A stretch of DNA of 64,000 nucleotides from Endobugula sp047619205 (GTDB taxonomy: Bacteria > Pseudomonadota > Gammaproteobacteria > Pseudomonadales > Cellvibrionaceae), in contig JBLHJR010000004.1 of the NCBI GenBank assembly GCA_047619205.1, positions 11,254 to 75,253 on the forward strand, written 5' to 3'. The notes under the pieces were generated by a model. The model saw only the letters and a program-made list of their open reading frames with translations. It was not told the DNA's origin and searched no databases. Position numbers and translations under genes: made by a program. Below are positions 17,300 to 26,080 of the stretch, one piece after another; position 1 is the first letter of the stretch; each line of letters starts with the position of its first letter.

Positions 17300-17376
17300 A
17301 TGCGTTTCCCTCCACAGCATTAACTTGATGTCTACATCAATGGCGAGAGTTCATCAGCGGCAGCGTAGCCTAGAAG

Positions 17377-17420
17377 CATGGTGCATGGTGCATGGTGCGT
17401 GCATGGTGCGTGCATGGTGC
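17377..17420. repeat. CATGGTG tandem repeat
   Basis: Five copies of CATGGTG occur in 44 bases: three in direct tandem, then two spaced by CGTG. The array lies in the 340-base gap between the small upstream frame and rpsT. It has no coding role that I can see. Confidence 0.8.
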
Positions 17421-17492
17421 CCAGCAGGCATTATGGCTAAGCAATACACAAGCGTTCCTCATTGCTTAATCCTACAACACCTGCAAAACACC

Positions 17493-17520
17493 TTGACACA
17501 CACTATATTAATGGCATAAT
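17493..17520 (+). promoter_or_regulatory. Predicted sigma-70 promoter of rpsT
   Basis: A perfect -35 box TTGACA (17493-17498) and a -10 box CATAAT (17515-17520) are separated by 16 bases, 123 bases before the rpsT start. The leader between them is long, as is common for rpsT, where the protein can repress its own translation. Confidence 0.7.
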
Positions 17521-17642
17521 TACGCCCCCTAAATTCAGTATACGGATGTTGCTCTATTTTCGGATTAACATCCTGACGATAAGACAAAGATCGAAATTTT
17601 AACTCACACTCTACTTTTAACTTTCACTAAAGGAGCACTGCG

Positions 17643-17909
17643 GTGGCCAACTCACCTCAAGCTAAAAAACGTGCCGTTCAGAATGAAAAAGCACGCAAAC
17701 ACAACGCAAGCCTACGTTCTATGACTCGCACTCACATTAAAAAAGTCCTTGCTGCCGTAGCTGCTGGCGATGCAGAAGCAGCCCAAGCCGCTTATACTGC
17801 TGCCGCACCGATCATCGACAAGCTGGCGAACAAAGGCATTATTCACAAAAATAAAGCCGCTCGTCATAAAAGTCGTTTAAACAAGCAAGTGCAAGCTTTA
17901 GCTGCATAA
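17643..17909 (+). CDS. rpsT: Small ribosomal subunit protein bS20
   Basis: S20 binds 16S rRNA early in 30S assembly. The 88 residues are the normal size, very basic, with ANSPQAKKRAVQNEKARKHNASLRSMTRT at the start and HKNKAARHKSRLNKQV near the end. The start is GTG at 17643, fixed by the ribosome site AAAGGAG seven bases upstream and by the family N-terminus. Non-ATG starts are known for rpsT in enterobacteria too. In related genomes rpsT faces murJ/ribF directly, but here about 9.3 kb of other DNA separates them. Confidence 0.97.
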   Translation: MANSPQAKKRAVQNEKARKHNASLRSMTRTHIKKVLAAVAAGDAEAAQAAYTAAAPIIDKLANKGIIHKNKAARHKSRLNKQVQALAA

Positions 17910-17926
17910 GACGTTTTAATAACACT

Positions 17927-17965
17927 AAAAAGCCCCCGTAATCGATGATTAAGGGGGCTTTTTTA
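17927..17965. terminator. Rho-independent terminator after rpsT
   Basis: The stem AAGCCCCC/GGGGGCTT with a loop of about 14 bases is followed by TTTT on the plus strand and flanked by AAAA on the other side. It can stop both rpsT and the converging aminotransferase gene. Confidence 0.9.
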
Positions 17966-17998
17966 ATTCAGCTGAAAGATAAAGACTTCTGCTGACGG

Positions 17999-19057
17999 CT
18001 AATCTGTAGCTGCGTATTGACCCCATACAGTGATTAACTGCTGCATTTGCTCCACAGTGCCCATCGTTATTCTTAAACCCACGCGCCCCTGATAAGGCTT
18101 AGGTCTTACCAAAAAGCCATTCGCCTGTAAATATTCTCCTATTTCCTCAGCACCGTCAGGAAAACACCAAAGATAATTAGCACTACTTAACCAATAGTCA
18201 ATATCGTGAGCATCAAGCCATGCCTCAACTAACGGCTTTGCCTGCTGCATCACTTCGGCCACATAATGCTGAGTATATTCCGGTTTATCTAACGCTGCAT
18301 TAGCCGCGACAATAGCCAGCTGATTAATATCGTAGGGACCACGAATATTACATAACGCCAATATATTTTCTGCTGCGGAGACTAAATAAGCGAAACGTAG
18401 CGAAGGTATCCCCCAAGTTTTAGAGAAAGTTCGGGTAACAAATAGATTGGGGTAACTATCCACTGCGGACACCACTGTTGCTTGACTGTACTCAAAATAA
18501 CATTCGTCCACTAAGATAGCCGCCTGCGGGGCAGCCTTAGCGATGGCTTTAATTGACACAGTTGACACTATGGTGCCGCAAGGGTTATTAGGGTTAGAGA
18601 TGACAATAAGTCGCGTATTCGGAGTAATGGCCGCTAACACGTCATCCACAGGGTAACCCCCCGTAGGTGTATATAGAGGGCCAATGATAGTCATCGCTTC
18701 CACTTTCGCACACTGGTTGTACATAGCAAAAGAAGGCCCAGGGATAATGGCTTCTGAATTCGGCTCTGCCACCGCGCGAAACACTAAATCAATCCCCTGA
18801 TCGGAACCATTGGTAATCATTAACTGACTGGCATCAACGCCAACATATTCTGCTAAACGCGGCACTATATCGCCATAAGAGGGATACATCTGTAGGCGAC
18901 CAGCATCAATATAATCATGCAGCGCCTGCTTAATAGCTTCGCCAACAGGGATGGTGCGCTCATTAAAATCAAGCATGATGAATGCATCAGGATTACGTCC
19001 CTCCAAAGGAGGCTTGTAAGCTGATAAGGCAACAATGTGATCTTTGATTACAGACAT
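17999..19057 (-). CDS. hisC: HisC-like class I/II aminotransferase (histidinol-phosphate aminotransferase family)
   Basis: This PLP-dependent, fold-type I aminotransferase fits the histidinol-phosphate aminotransferase family. It has LDFNERT near the start, NGSDQGIDLVFRA, the cofactor motifs SNPNNPCGT and LVDECYFEYS, the Schiff-base lysine in RTFSKTWGIPSLRFAYLVS, and a closing RPKPYQGRVGLRITMGT. I start at the second Met (19057), as the family N-terminus begins there; the frame is open to 19072. It follows proB on the minus strand, outside any his operon. The exact substrate, histidinol phosphate or a similar amino acid, is uncertain. Confidence 0.75.
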   Translation of the reverse strand: MSVIKDHIVALSAYKPPLEGRNPDAFIMLDFNERTIPVGEAIKQALHDYIDAGRLQMYPSYGDIVPRLAEYVGVDASQLMITNGSDQGIDLVFRAVAEPNSEAIIPGPSFAMYNQCAKVEAMTIIGPLYTPTGGYPVDDVLAAITPNTRLIVISNPNNPCGTIVSTVSIKAIAKAAPQAAILVDECYFEYSQATVVSAVDSYPNLFVTRTFSKTWGIPSLRFAYLVSAAENILALCNIRGPYDINQLAIVAANAALDKPEYTQHYVAEVMQQAKPLVEAWLDAHDIDYWLSSANYLWCFPDGAEEIGEYLQANGFLVRPKPYQGRVGLRITMGTVEQMQQLITVWGQYAATD

Positions 19058-19074
19058 TGTTTTGCTCCGCAAAA

Positions 19075-19106
19075 GTTAGACGTAAGACGTGAGATGCAAG
19101 ACGCTA
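19075..19106. repeat. GACGTGAGA-type dispersed repeat, short copy
   Basis: The words TTAGACGTAAGACGTGAGAT and GCAAGACGCT match the vocabulary of the inverted repeat and heptamer array at 1259-1369. It lies in the gap between proB and the aminotransferase gene. Confidence 0.5.
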
Positions 19107-19164
19107 TACCTGATTCAAACCTAGAGTTAAGACCTCAACACAAGTCACCAAGCGTCAACAAATC

Positions 19165-20298
19165 CTACACCAAGACTAAATTATCTCGATGTATTAATTC
19201 TTCTTCATTTTTATAACCTAACAACGACTCAATGCTATCGCTAGCTTGTCCGAGTATTTTTTGGGTTTCTTGATAACTGTAATTCACCAAGCCACGAGCA
19301 ACTTCTTGCCCTGTAGTGGTTTTACATATCACCATATCGCCACGGGTAAATTGGCCGCTAATCGATAGCACACCTACTGGCAATAAGCTTTTACCTGAAC
19401 GGCGCAAGACTTTCACCGCGCCATCATCCAAGATAAGCTCACCTCGAGACTGTAAATGCCCCGCTAGCCAACGTTTACGTGCAGCCTGAGGCTTCTGGTC
19501 CGCCAGAAGCAACGAGCCTAGCTGCTCACCCTTAGCCAACCCAAGTAAAACATTCTCTATTCTACCGCCCACAATGACCGTATTGGCACCGGAACGAGCC
19601 GCCAATCTTGACGCCCGCACTTTAGTGACCATGCCTCCACGACCGAGTACTCCACCCTCACCCGCCATAGCATCTAACTCCGGCGCTAGGGCAGGGAGAT
19701 GGTCCACCAGTTGTGCCTTGGCATTAGTGCGAGGATCGGAGTCATACATGCCGTCTTGATCGGTCATTAATATCAATACATCCGCTTCAATCAAATTGGC
19801 CACTAAGGCCGCTAAGGTATCGTTATCGCCAAAACGTATCTCTTCAGTGACCACGGTATCATTCTCATTAACAACGGGGACTACCCCAAGACGCAATAAG
19901 GTTTTTAGCGTGGATTGAGCATTCAGATAACGTTCACGGTTAGACAGATCATCATGATCCAATAGTATCTGTGCAGTATGCACACCAAAGCCTTGGAAGG
20001 CATTTTCATAGGCCTGTATCAAGCCCATCTGCCCTACGGCTGCGGCCGCTTGCAGCTCATTAACGCTATCAGGGCGCTTGCTCCAACCCAAACTGCTCAT
20101 GCCTGCAGCGACAGCACCGGAAGACACTAGCACGACTTCAATGCCTTGCTGTCTCAGTGTATGCATTTGTGCAACCCAGCGCTGAATGGCTACCGTATCC
20201 AAACCACGGCCATTATCAGTAAGCAAAGAGCTGCCTAGTTTGATAACCCAGCGACGTGCCTGTTTTACGACTTCTCGATTTAACACTGTTGTTTCCAT
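19165..20298 (-). CDS. proB: Glutamate 5-kinase
   Basis: ProB catalyses the first step of proline synthesis, phosphorylating glutamate in the cytoplasm. It shows WVIKLGSSLLTDNGRGLD at the start, VSSGAVAAGM, the NENDTVVTEEIRFGDNDTLAALVA substrate loop, LILMTDQDGMYDSDPR and GRGGMVTKVRAS. A C-terminal PUA domain (about residues 285-370) closes the 377-residue protein. It lies between obgE and the HisC-like gene on the minus strand, the common order in Pseudomonas relatives. The product is feedback-inhibited by proline in the family. Confidence 0.96.
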   Translation of the reverse strand: METTVLNREVVKQARRWVIKLGSSLLTDNGRGLDTVAIQRWVAQMHTLRQQGIEVVLVSSGAVAAGMSSLGWSKRPDSVNELQAAAAVGQMGLIQAYENAFQGFGVHTAQILLDHDDLSNRERYLNAQSTLKTLLRLGVVPVVNENDTVVTEEIRFGDNDTLAALVANLIEADVLILMTDQDGMYDSDPRTNAKAQLVDHLPALAPELDAMAGEGGVLGRGGMVTKVRASRLAARSGANTVIVGGRIENVLLGLAKGEQLGSLLLADQKPQAARKRWLAGHLQSRGELILDDGAVKVLRRSGKSLLPVGVLSISGQFTRGDMVICKTTTGQEVARGLVNYSYQETQKILGQASDSIESLLGYKNEEELIHRDNLVLV

Positions 20299-20415
20299 TA
20301 CCCTTTAAACGGCGGTTAATAATTGAAGTTTTAAGCCGCAAAGAACAAGAAAAAAGTAGCAAGAAACATACTTTTCTTGCAGCTTGGCGTTACGAGCTTA
20401 CGGCTTATAAGACAC

Positions 20416-21633
20416 TTATTCGGCATACACTACTTCGACATCATCGTCGTCATCATCATCAAAATCTGCATAAAATTCTTCATCTACCAACTTACCTTTT
20501 GCTTTAAGGCGTTCCGAGTGATGCTTTTGGCGTAAGGCTTCGATGCGTTCGCGCGCATCTTTTTGCATGAGCAACTGATAGGCCTGCTCTTGCTCTATTA
20601 ATTCTGGCGTCTCTTTCTCAGCCGCTTTAATGGCTTCTAAACGTAGCATAATATCGTGGCACGCCAGTTCAGTGCCTTTGCGATTGATGGCCGCTATGAT
20701 AAAAACAGGACCTTCCCAACCCAAGCCTTCAATGACTCTCTGGCAACGAGCTTCGGCCTCTTCTTCTGACAGTAAATCCACTTTATTTAATATCAACCAA
20801 CGCTCACGATTAGCTAGCGCCTCACTAAACTGGCCCAATTCACGAATAATACTTTGTGCGTTTTCTAATGGATCAGATTCATCAAAGGGTGCCATATCCA
20901 CAAGATGCAATAGAATTCGGCAGCGCGTGAGATGCTTAAGAAAACGAATGCCCAAACCTGCTCCTTCCGAAGCCCCCTCAATCAAACCGGGAATATCTGC
21001 CACCACAAAACTACGATGCTGCTCTACCTTAACCACACCCAAATTCGGTACTAAGGTAGTAAATGGATAGCCTGCCACTTTAGGCTTAGCCGATGATACC
21101 GCGCGAATAAAGGTAGATTTACCCGCATTAGGCAAGCCCAGCAAACCTACGTCAGCCAATACCTTTAACTCAAGCTTTAGCTCACGGTGCTCGCCGTCAC
21201 TACCGGGAGAAGTTTGTCGTGGCGCGCGATTAACACTAGACTTAAAACGCGTATTACCCAAACCATGAAAACCACCCTGAGCCACTAACAGCTGCTCTTT
21301 ATCCGCAGTAATATCACCTAAAATTTCATCGGTTTCCACATCAAAAATAGAAGTCCCTACGGGTACCCGCAAAAACAAATCATCACCTTTGGTACCCGTA
21401 CAATTTTTACCCTTACCCGTACCCCCATTTTTCGCCCGATATTTCGGCTGATAACGGTAATCCACTAAGGTGTTTAGATCTGCATCACCGACGAGATAAA
21501 CACAGCCACCGTCTCCACCGTCGCCGCCATCAGGGCCGCCTTTGGCGATATATTTTTCTCGGCGAAAACTCAGGCAACCACCGCCGCCATTGCCAGCAAA
21601 AATGGATATAGGTGCTTCATCTACAAATTTCAT
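20416..21633 (-). CDS. obgE: Obg-family GTPase ObgE/CgtA
   Basis: This essential GTPase binds the 50S subunit and acts in ribosome assembly and stress signalling. The 405 residues hold the glycine-rich Obg fold (FAGNGGGGCLSFRREK, GGPDGGDGGDGG) and then the G domain with GLPNAGKSTFIRA (Walker A), DIPGLIEGASEGAGLG (switch II) and NKVDLL. An acidic C-terminal tail of consecutive aspartates precedes the stop. It follows rpmA and rplU on the same strand, the widely conserved rplU-rpmA-obgE order, with about 330 bases between rpmA and obgE. Confidence 0.97.
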   Translation of the reverse strand: MKFVDEAPISIFAGNGGGGCLSFRREKYIAKGGPDGGDGGDGGCVYLVGDADLNTLVDYRYQPKYRAKNGGTGKGKNCTGTKGDDLFLRVPVGTSIFDVETDEILGDITADKEQLLVAQGGFHGLGNTRFKSSVNRAPRQTSPGSDGEHRELKLELKVLADVGLLGLPNAGKSTFIRAVSSAKPKVAGYPFTTLVPNLGVVKVEQHRSFVVADIPGLIEGASEGAGLGIRFLKHLTRCRILLHLVDMAPFDESDPLENAQSIIRELGQFSEALANRERWLILNKVDLLSEEEAEARCQRVIEGLGWEGPVFIIAAINRKGTELACHDIMLRLEAIKAAEKETPELIEQEQAYQLLMQKDARERIEALRQKHHSERLKAKGKLVDEEFYADFDDDDDDDVEVVYAE

Positions 21634-21717
21634 GACTTATCTCGGCTTCTCAACATGCGCTTACCAGCCTATTGAGACTAATTTAACGCGATTCGATATT
21701 TAAACACATTATCTTAA

Positions 21718-21820
21718 GCATCGCAGTTGGATCACGAAAGTCTGCACACCAAAAGTAGTACCCTCTAGGGCAGTTATTGGTGCACATCTTTTCGCGCTAA
21801 CTAGCGCCTCTAGGATGATG
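21718..21820. repeat. Family C repeat, short reverse-orientation copy
   Basis: The words GCAGTTGGATCACGAAAG and GTGCACATCTTTTCGCGC are the reverse complements of the two arm segments of the full copy at 25911-26080. The internal word GCACACCAAAAGTAG is shared with the copy at 32268-32520. The element fills most of the 330-base gap between rpmA and obgE and has no coding content. Confidence 0.7.
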
Positions 21821-21892
21821 GCGAACAAATTAGGCCATAGACACTTAATAATGTAAATGAATACAGCCCACACAACAAAGAACACAAACAAT

Positions 21893-21926
21893 AAAAAAGC
21901 CCTACCGCGATGCGATAGGGCTTTAC
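21893..21926 (-). terminator. Rho-independent terminator after rpmA
   Basis: On the minus strand the stem AAGCCCTATCGC/GCGGTAGGGCTT, with one mismatch and a very short loop, is followed by a run of six T. It lies just after the rpmA stop. obgE would therefore need its own promoter or partial read-through. Confidence 0.85.
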
Positions 21927-21963
21927 ATGATCACCACCCCATCTAAAAGGGCAGAAAACTCAA

Positions 21964-22221
21964 TTACGCAGTAACAATATTAACGAATTGACGGTTTTTT
22001 GGACCTTTAATTTCAAACTGTACCGCACCATCCGCTTTAGCAAACAAGGTGTGATCTTTACCAATACCTACATTATGCCCTGCATTCACTTTGGTACCAC
22101 GTTGACGGATAATAATATTTCCCGCTACCACTGCTTCACCACCAAAACGCTTAACACCAAGACGCTTACTGACCGAATCACGGCCGTTATTAGTACTACC
22201 ACCAGCTTTCTTATGAGCCAT
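21964..22221 (-). CDS. rpmA: Large ribosomal subunit protein bL27
   Basis: L27 lies near the peptidyl-transferase centre of the 50S subunit. The 85 residues match the family: MAHKKAGGSTNNGRDSVSKRLGVKRFGGE, then IIIRQRGTKVNAGHNVGIGKDHTLFA. It starts 12 bases after rplU and is followed by a terminator. Confidence 0.97.
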   Translation of the reverse strand: MAHKKAGGSTNNGRDSVSKRLGVKRFGGEAVVAGNIIIRQRGTKVNAGHNVGIGKDHTLFAKADGAVQFEIKGPKNRQFVNIVTA

Positions 22222-22233
22222 TAGTTATCACTC

Positions 22234-22815
22234 CTACTTAATGAATTCTTTAGCCTGAGCGATCCAATCATCACGCTCAATACGACCTTTAAGGTTTAGT
22301 TTCTCATCTACTGTCGCTACATCGTCTGCTGACCATGCGGCAATCTGTGCGAATGAGCTAATGCCAGCTTCAACTAACTTTTTAACCAATACTGGACCAA
22401 CACCGGTTAATTTTGACAAATCATCTGTGCCTGTCTCAGCTTTAGCTGCTGCCTTAGCTTTAGGGGCCGCTGCTTTTTTCTTTGCTGGGGCTTTTTTAGC
22501 GCCAGAAGCAAGGATATCCGTAATTTTAACTTCGGTATACCACTGACGATGACCTTGACGCGTCATAGAATGCTTACGACGACGGAATTTAATAATACGA
22601 ACCTTATCGCCTCGACCGTGACTTAGAATTTCTGCTGTCACTGCCGCGCCTTCAACTACTGGCGTACCAATAGTAATGGTATCGCCATCAGTCACTAATA
22701 ATACTTCATCAAACTGAATAGTATCACCCGTTGCTGCTTCAATTTTTTCTAACTTAAGGGTTTCACCCTCAGTGACACGATGCTGCTTACCACCGCTTTT
22801 AATTACTGCGTACAT
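22234..22815 (-). CDS. rplU: Large ribosomal subunit protein bL21 with C-terminal helix-hairpin-helix extension
   Basis: Residues 1-103 are a complete L21 (MYAVIKSGGKQHRVTEGE, HGRGDKVRIIKFRRRKHSMTRQGHRQ), which binds 23S rRNA. The protein does not stop there. A basic Ala-Lys linker (about 104-128) leads to a 63-residue domain with a helix-hairpin-helix signature, LTGVGPVLVKKLVEAGISSF, ending KGRIERDDWIAQAKEFIK. Total length is 193 residues, nearly double the usual gammaproteobacterial L21. Similar tails are known on L21 of many alphaproteobacteria. The frame is continuous and followed by rpmA, so it looks like a genuine fusion. Confidence 0.94.
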   Translation of the reverse strand: MYAVIKSGGKQHRVTEGETLKLEKIEAATGDTIQFDEVLLVTDGDTITIGTPVVEGAAVTAEILSHGRGDKVRIIKFRRRKHSMTRQGHRQWYTEVKITDILASGAKKAPAKKKAAAPKAKAAAKAETGTDDLSKLTGVGPVLVKKLVEAGISSFAQIAAWSADDVATVDEKLNLKGRIERDDWIAQAKEFIK

Positions 22816-23221
22816 TTGCTTGCTCCAATCATTGCGCTATTGAACTCATGGACGACACGAAGTGCTGTATTTATTCTGTTAACAAGTTAAGTCAAACTAT
22901 CGATAACAGAAAACAGCTTTTGTCTTAAAGCTTTCGCCTTACTTCCGTTGTAAAAAGACACTTGCACCGTGTATAGATCATTAAGTAAATTTAGGGGTGC
23001 GAATTTTACGACAATTAGCCCCTACTATCAACGCCTAAAAATATAATTTTATGGTGAGCCAGAATTATCACTTTTAAACCGAACAGACGCCCTCAAGCCT
23101 TGACAGCTAGCCATCCCGCCCCTAGCATCATGACCCATTACGGCTATGAGTAGAATAGGTTATCCTCCTAAGCGCTCACCCCCCAACAAATATAACCACT
23201 AACACCAAAAGAAAATACACT
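22816..23221. promoter_or_regulatory. Divergent intergenic region rplU / ispB
   Basis: About 400 bases separate the divergent rplU and ispB genes and must hold both promoters. I see AT-rich DNA without a frame longer than a few dozen codons, and no repeat from the families found elsewhere. I cannot place the promoter boxes with confidence. Confidence 0.5.
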
Positions 23222-24184
23222 ATGCAGTCCTTTCATCAGGCCGTGGCCGACGACTTTAACGCCGTTAATCAACTTATTATTGACCAAGTACACTCAGATG
23301 TCGGGCTTGTCGAAGATATTGGACACTATCTTATAGAAGCTGGCGGCAAACGATTACGGCCACTATTAGTATTACTAGTCGCCAATGCATTAGGTTACCA
23401 AGGCACCATGCACCATAACCTGGCTGCTATTATAGAATTCATTCACTCCGCCACGCTATTACACGATGACGTAGTAGATATCTCCGACCTCCGTCGCGGC
23501 AGACCCACGGCTAACGCTAAATGGGGCAACGCTCCCAGTGTTCTGGTGGGTGACTTTTTATATTCCCGTGCCTTTCAAATGATGGTCGCCATTGGCAATA
23601 TGGAGATCATGAAAATACTATCGGATACGACCAATACGATTTCCGAAGGTGAAGTTCAACAGCTGATTAACGCTAAAGACCCTAAAATTAGTGAAGCTAG
23701 CTATTTTGACGTTATCCACAAAAAAACCGCCATATTATTCGAAGGTGCTTGCGAAACAGCATCCACACTATGCGCTGATAACGAGCAAATACGCCGGAGT
23801 GTGCGTACCTATGGCTACCACCTAGGGATGGCTTTTCAATTAATTGATGACGCGCTAGATTATGCTGGCAATGCTGAAGACTTAGGTAAAAATATTGGTG
23901 ATGATCTAGCGGAAGGAAAACCGACCCTACCCCTTATTTATGCGATGAATAATAGTACCCATGAGCATGCGCAATTGATCGCAGAAAGTATTCGTAATGG
24001 CGACAATTCTGCACTAGAAGAGATCACTGCTATCATTCATCAATCTGGCGCACTACACTACACTCATAATGTAGCCAAAGAACATGTGACCAAAGCCATT
24101 GCAGAATTAGCGCTGTTACCTGAATCCATCTACAAACAAGCCATGATAGATTTAGCGCATTTTTCTGTATCACGTTCAACATAA
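23222..24184 (+). CDS. ispB: Octaprenyl diphosphate synthase (long-chain polyprenyl synthase)
   Basis: This trans-prenyltransferase makes the isoprenoid side chain of ubiquinone. The 320 residues carry the family motifs: AGGKRLRPLLVLL, the first aspartate-rich motif LLHDDVVDISDLRRGRPTAN, and the second motif LIDDALDYAG. The chain length (C40 or C45) cannot be read from sequence. It faces rplU, as in most gammaproteobacteria. Confidence 0.94.
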   Translation: MQSFHQAVADDFNAVNQLIIDQVHSDVGLVEDIGHYLIEAGGKRLRPLLVLLVANALGYQGTMHHNLAAIIEFIHSATLLHDDVVDISDLRRGRPTANAKWGNAPSVLVGDFLYSRAFQMMVAIGNMEIMKILSDTTNTISEGEVQQLINAKDPKISEASYFDVIHKKTAILFEGACETASTLCADNEQIRRSVRTYGYHLGMAFQLIDDALDYAGNAEDLGKNIGDDLAEGKPTLPLIYAMNNSTHEHAQLIAESIRNGDNSALEEITAIIHQSGALHYTHNVAKEHVTKAIAELALLPESIYKQAMIDLAHFSVSRST

Positions 24185-24246
24185 TTTTATAAACCGCAGT
24201 GGGCTAATAATTGCTGGGAAAGCCTCACCTTGCTATTGGATTTTTT

Positions 24247-25863
24247 ATGCCTGATATTATTCACGATTGCTTTTCGCAGTTACAAGCACACCAAAGCCAG
24301 CTAAAATCCTCTTCTCTAGGTCGCCTGTTTGAAGAAGATAGTCAGCGCGTAGACGCACTATCAATACAAGTGGACGGACTCTATCTCGATTATTCAAAAA
24401 ACCATATCACTAGCGAAACAATCAACATGCTTTGTGAATACGCGCTAAAGCGTAAGCTGCCCACAGCTATTCAAGCGCTGTTCAGCGGAAAGCACGTCAA
24501 TAATACGGAAGACCGACCCGCCTTACACACAGCCCTTCGCTTTCAAGGGGAGGCCGTCACAGCAGAACAAAAATTAGTCGCTGATAGCCGTAAAAAAATG
24601 GCTGCTTGTGTTAAAAAAATTCACTCTCAACGATGGCTAGGCTTTACTGGCAAACCTATTGATACCATTATTAATATCGGTATTGGCGGCTCTGACTTAG
24701 GCCCGCGCATGGTAGTGCAGGCATTATCTGCCTATAAACAATCGGTTGACGTAAAATTTGTAGCCAATATTGATGGTGCCGACATCTGCGATATGCTTGA
24801 AACAGTCGACCCTGCGACGACGTTATTTATTATTACCTCTAAGTCTTTCACCACCCCAGAAACATTGCAAAATGCACTCAGCGCACGCCAATGGATACAA
24901 TCAAAAGGCTGCGATAAAGATCAATTAAATCAGCACTTCATTGCAATTAGCGCCAACATTTCAGCCACCAAAGCATTCGGCATCCATGCAGATAACACAT
25001 TTCCTCTGTGGGACTGGGTCGGTGGTCGCTACTCATTATGGTCTACGGTAGGCCTGTCGATTGCCATTGCCATTGGCATGGATAATTTCAATCTATTACT
25101 GCTTGGCGCCCACCAAATGGATGAGCACTATGCCCGCGCAAAATTAGAACACAATCTACCCGTTATTGCGGGCCTACTGAGCTTTTGGTACAGCCAGTGC
25201 TGGGGAAGTAAAACACACGCAATATTACCTTATGCGCAACGATTAAGCAGATTACCGACTTACCTACAACAGCTAGATATGGAGAGTTTGGGTAAGAGTG
25301 TATCTCGTGAAGGTAAGCCCCTTGATTACTCCACCGGTAATATTATTTGGGGGGCAGAAGGCAGCAATGGTCAACACAGCTTCCATCAGCTATTACATCA
25401 AGGGACTGATCTAATTTCTGTCGATTTTATTGCCGTTAAAAAGCCGATGAGTGGGCTGGAACAACAACACGCCTATTTACAAGCATGCTGTATTAGCCAA
25501 TCACAAGCCTTACTAAAAGGCAAAACGTTAGCCGATGCTAAACAGGAGTTACGCGACCAAGGGGTGGAAGAAGAAGAAATAAACCTACTTGCACCGCATA
25601 AAGTCATTAGTGGCAACAAACCCAGCAACACAATTATTGTAGATGAGCTGAACCCAAAAAATCTTGGGGCGCTTATCGCTTTTTATGAGCATAAGGTTTA
25701 CACACTCAGCGTGCTATTAGACATTAATGCATTTGATCAGTGGGGAGTAGAACTAGGTAAGCAGCTTGGAGAACCTATACTTCTTGCCTTATCTGGCAAG
25801 CCAGCTGACCACCAATGGGATGATTCGACAAAAGCACTCATACAAAAACTTTCATTGGTTTAG
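24247..25863 (+). CDS. pgi: Glucose-6-phosphate isomerase
   Basis: Pgi interconverts glucose 6-phosphate and fructose 6-phosphate in the cytoplasm. Family motifs are clear: NIGIGGSDLGPRMV, ITSKSFTTPETLQNA, VGGRYSLWSTVGLSIA, QLDMESLGKSVSREG with the catalytic region, and WGAEGSNGQHSFHQLLHQGT. I start at ATG 24247 (MPDIIHDCFSQLQ), giving 538 residues; the frame is open to a TTG at 24211. It lies 60 bases after ispB on the same strand. It connects sugar-nucleotide supply for the neighbouring polysaccharide locus with central metabolism, though that link is inference. Confidence 0.96.
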   Translation: MPDIIHDCFSQLQAHQSQLKSSSLGRLFEEDSQRVDALSIQVDGLYLDYSKNHITSETINMLCEYALKRKLPTAIQALFSGKHVNNTEDRPALHTALRFQGEAVTAEQKLVADSRKKMAACVKKIHSQRWLGFTGKPIDTIINIGIGGSDLGPRMVVQALSAYKQSVDVKFVANIDGADICDMLETVDPATTLFIITSKSFTTPETLQNALSARQWIQSKGCDKDQLNQHFIAISANISATKAFGIHADNTFPLWDWVGGRYSLWSTVGLSIAIAIGMDNFNLLLLGAHQMDEHYARAKLEHNLPVIAGLLSFWYSQCWGSKTHAILPYAQRLSRLPTYLQQLDMESLGKSVSREGKPLDYSTGNIIWGAEGSNGQHSFHQLLHQGTDLISVDFIAVKKPMSGLEQQHAYLQACCISQSQALLKGKTLADAKQELRDQGVEEEEINLLAPHKVISGNKPSNTIIVDELNPKNLGALIAFYEHKVYTLSVLLDINAFDQWGVELGKQLGEPILLALSGKPADHQWDDSTKALIQKLSLV

Positions 25864-25910
25864 CTCTAACGCTTAGCTTTAGCGCTAACTTTATAGGCGT
25901 TTTTCTAGTT

Positions 25911-26080
25911 TAACCTAGAAACCGCAGTTGGGCGCGAAAAAGATGTGTAAGTTATTGGTGTGCATAGTGAATGTTACATTCGCGTGGCTACCTTATTGGT
26001 AGTGAGCCGAATGTAACATTTGCTAGGTGCATCAATAACTTGTGCATACTTTCGTGATCCAACTGCGGTTTCTAGGTTTA
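25911..26080. repeat. Family C short mobile repeat, 170 bp
   Basis: The ends CCTAGAAACCGCAGTTGG and CCAACTGCGGTTTCTAGG are perfect inverted repeats. Inside are GCGCGAAAAAGATGTG, TTATTGGTGTGCATAG and ATCAATAACTTGTGCATAC, which recur in the copies at 21718, 32268 and 50675. The right end overlaps the last codons of the VpsP-like pseudogene, so this copy has landed in and replaced the end of that gene. Confidence 0.85.

Noticed and set aside
20630..21070. 146-codon plus-strand frame inside obgE
   Set aside because: Antisense to the GTPase domain; its length follows from the codon bias of obgE, and it has no start signal.
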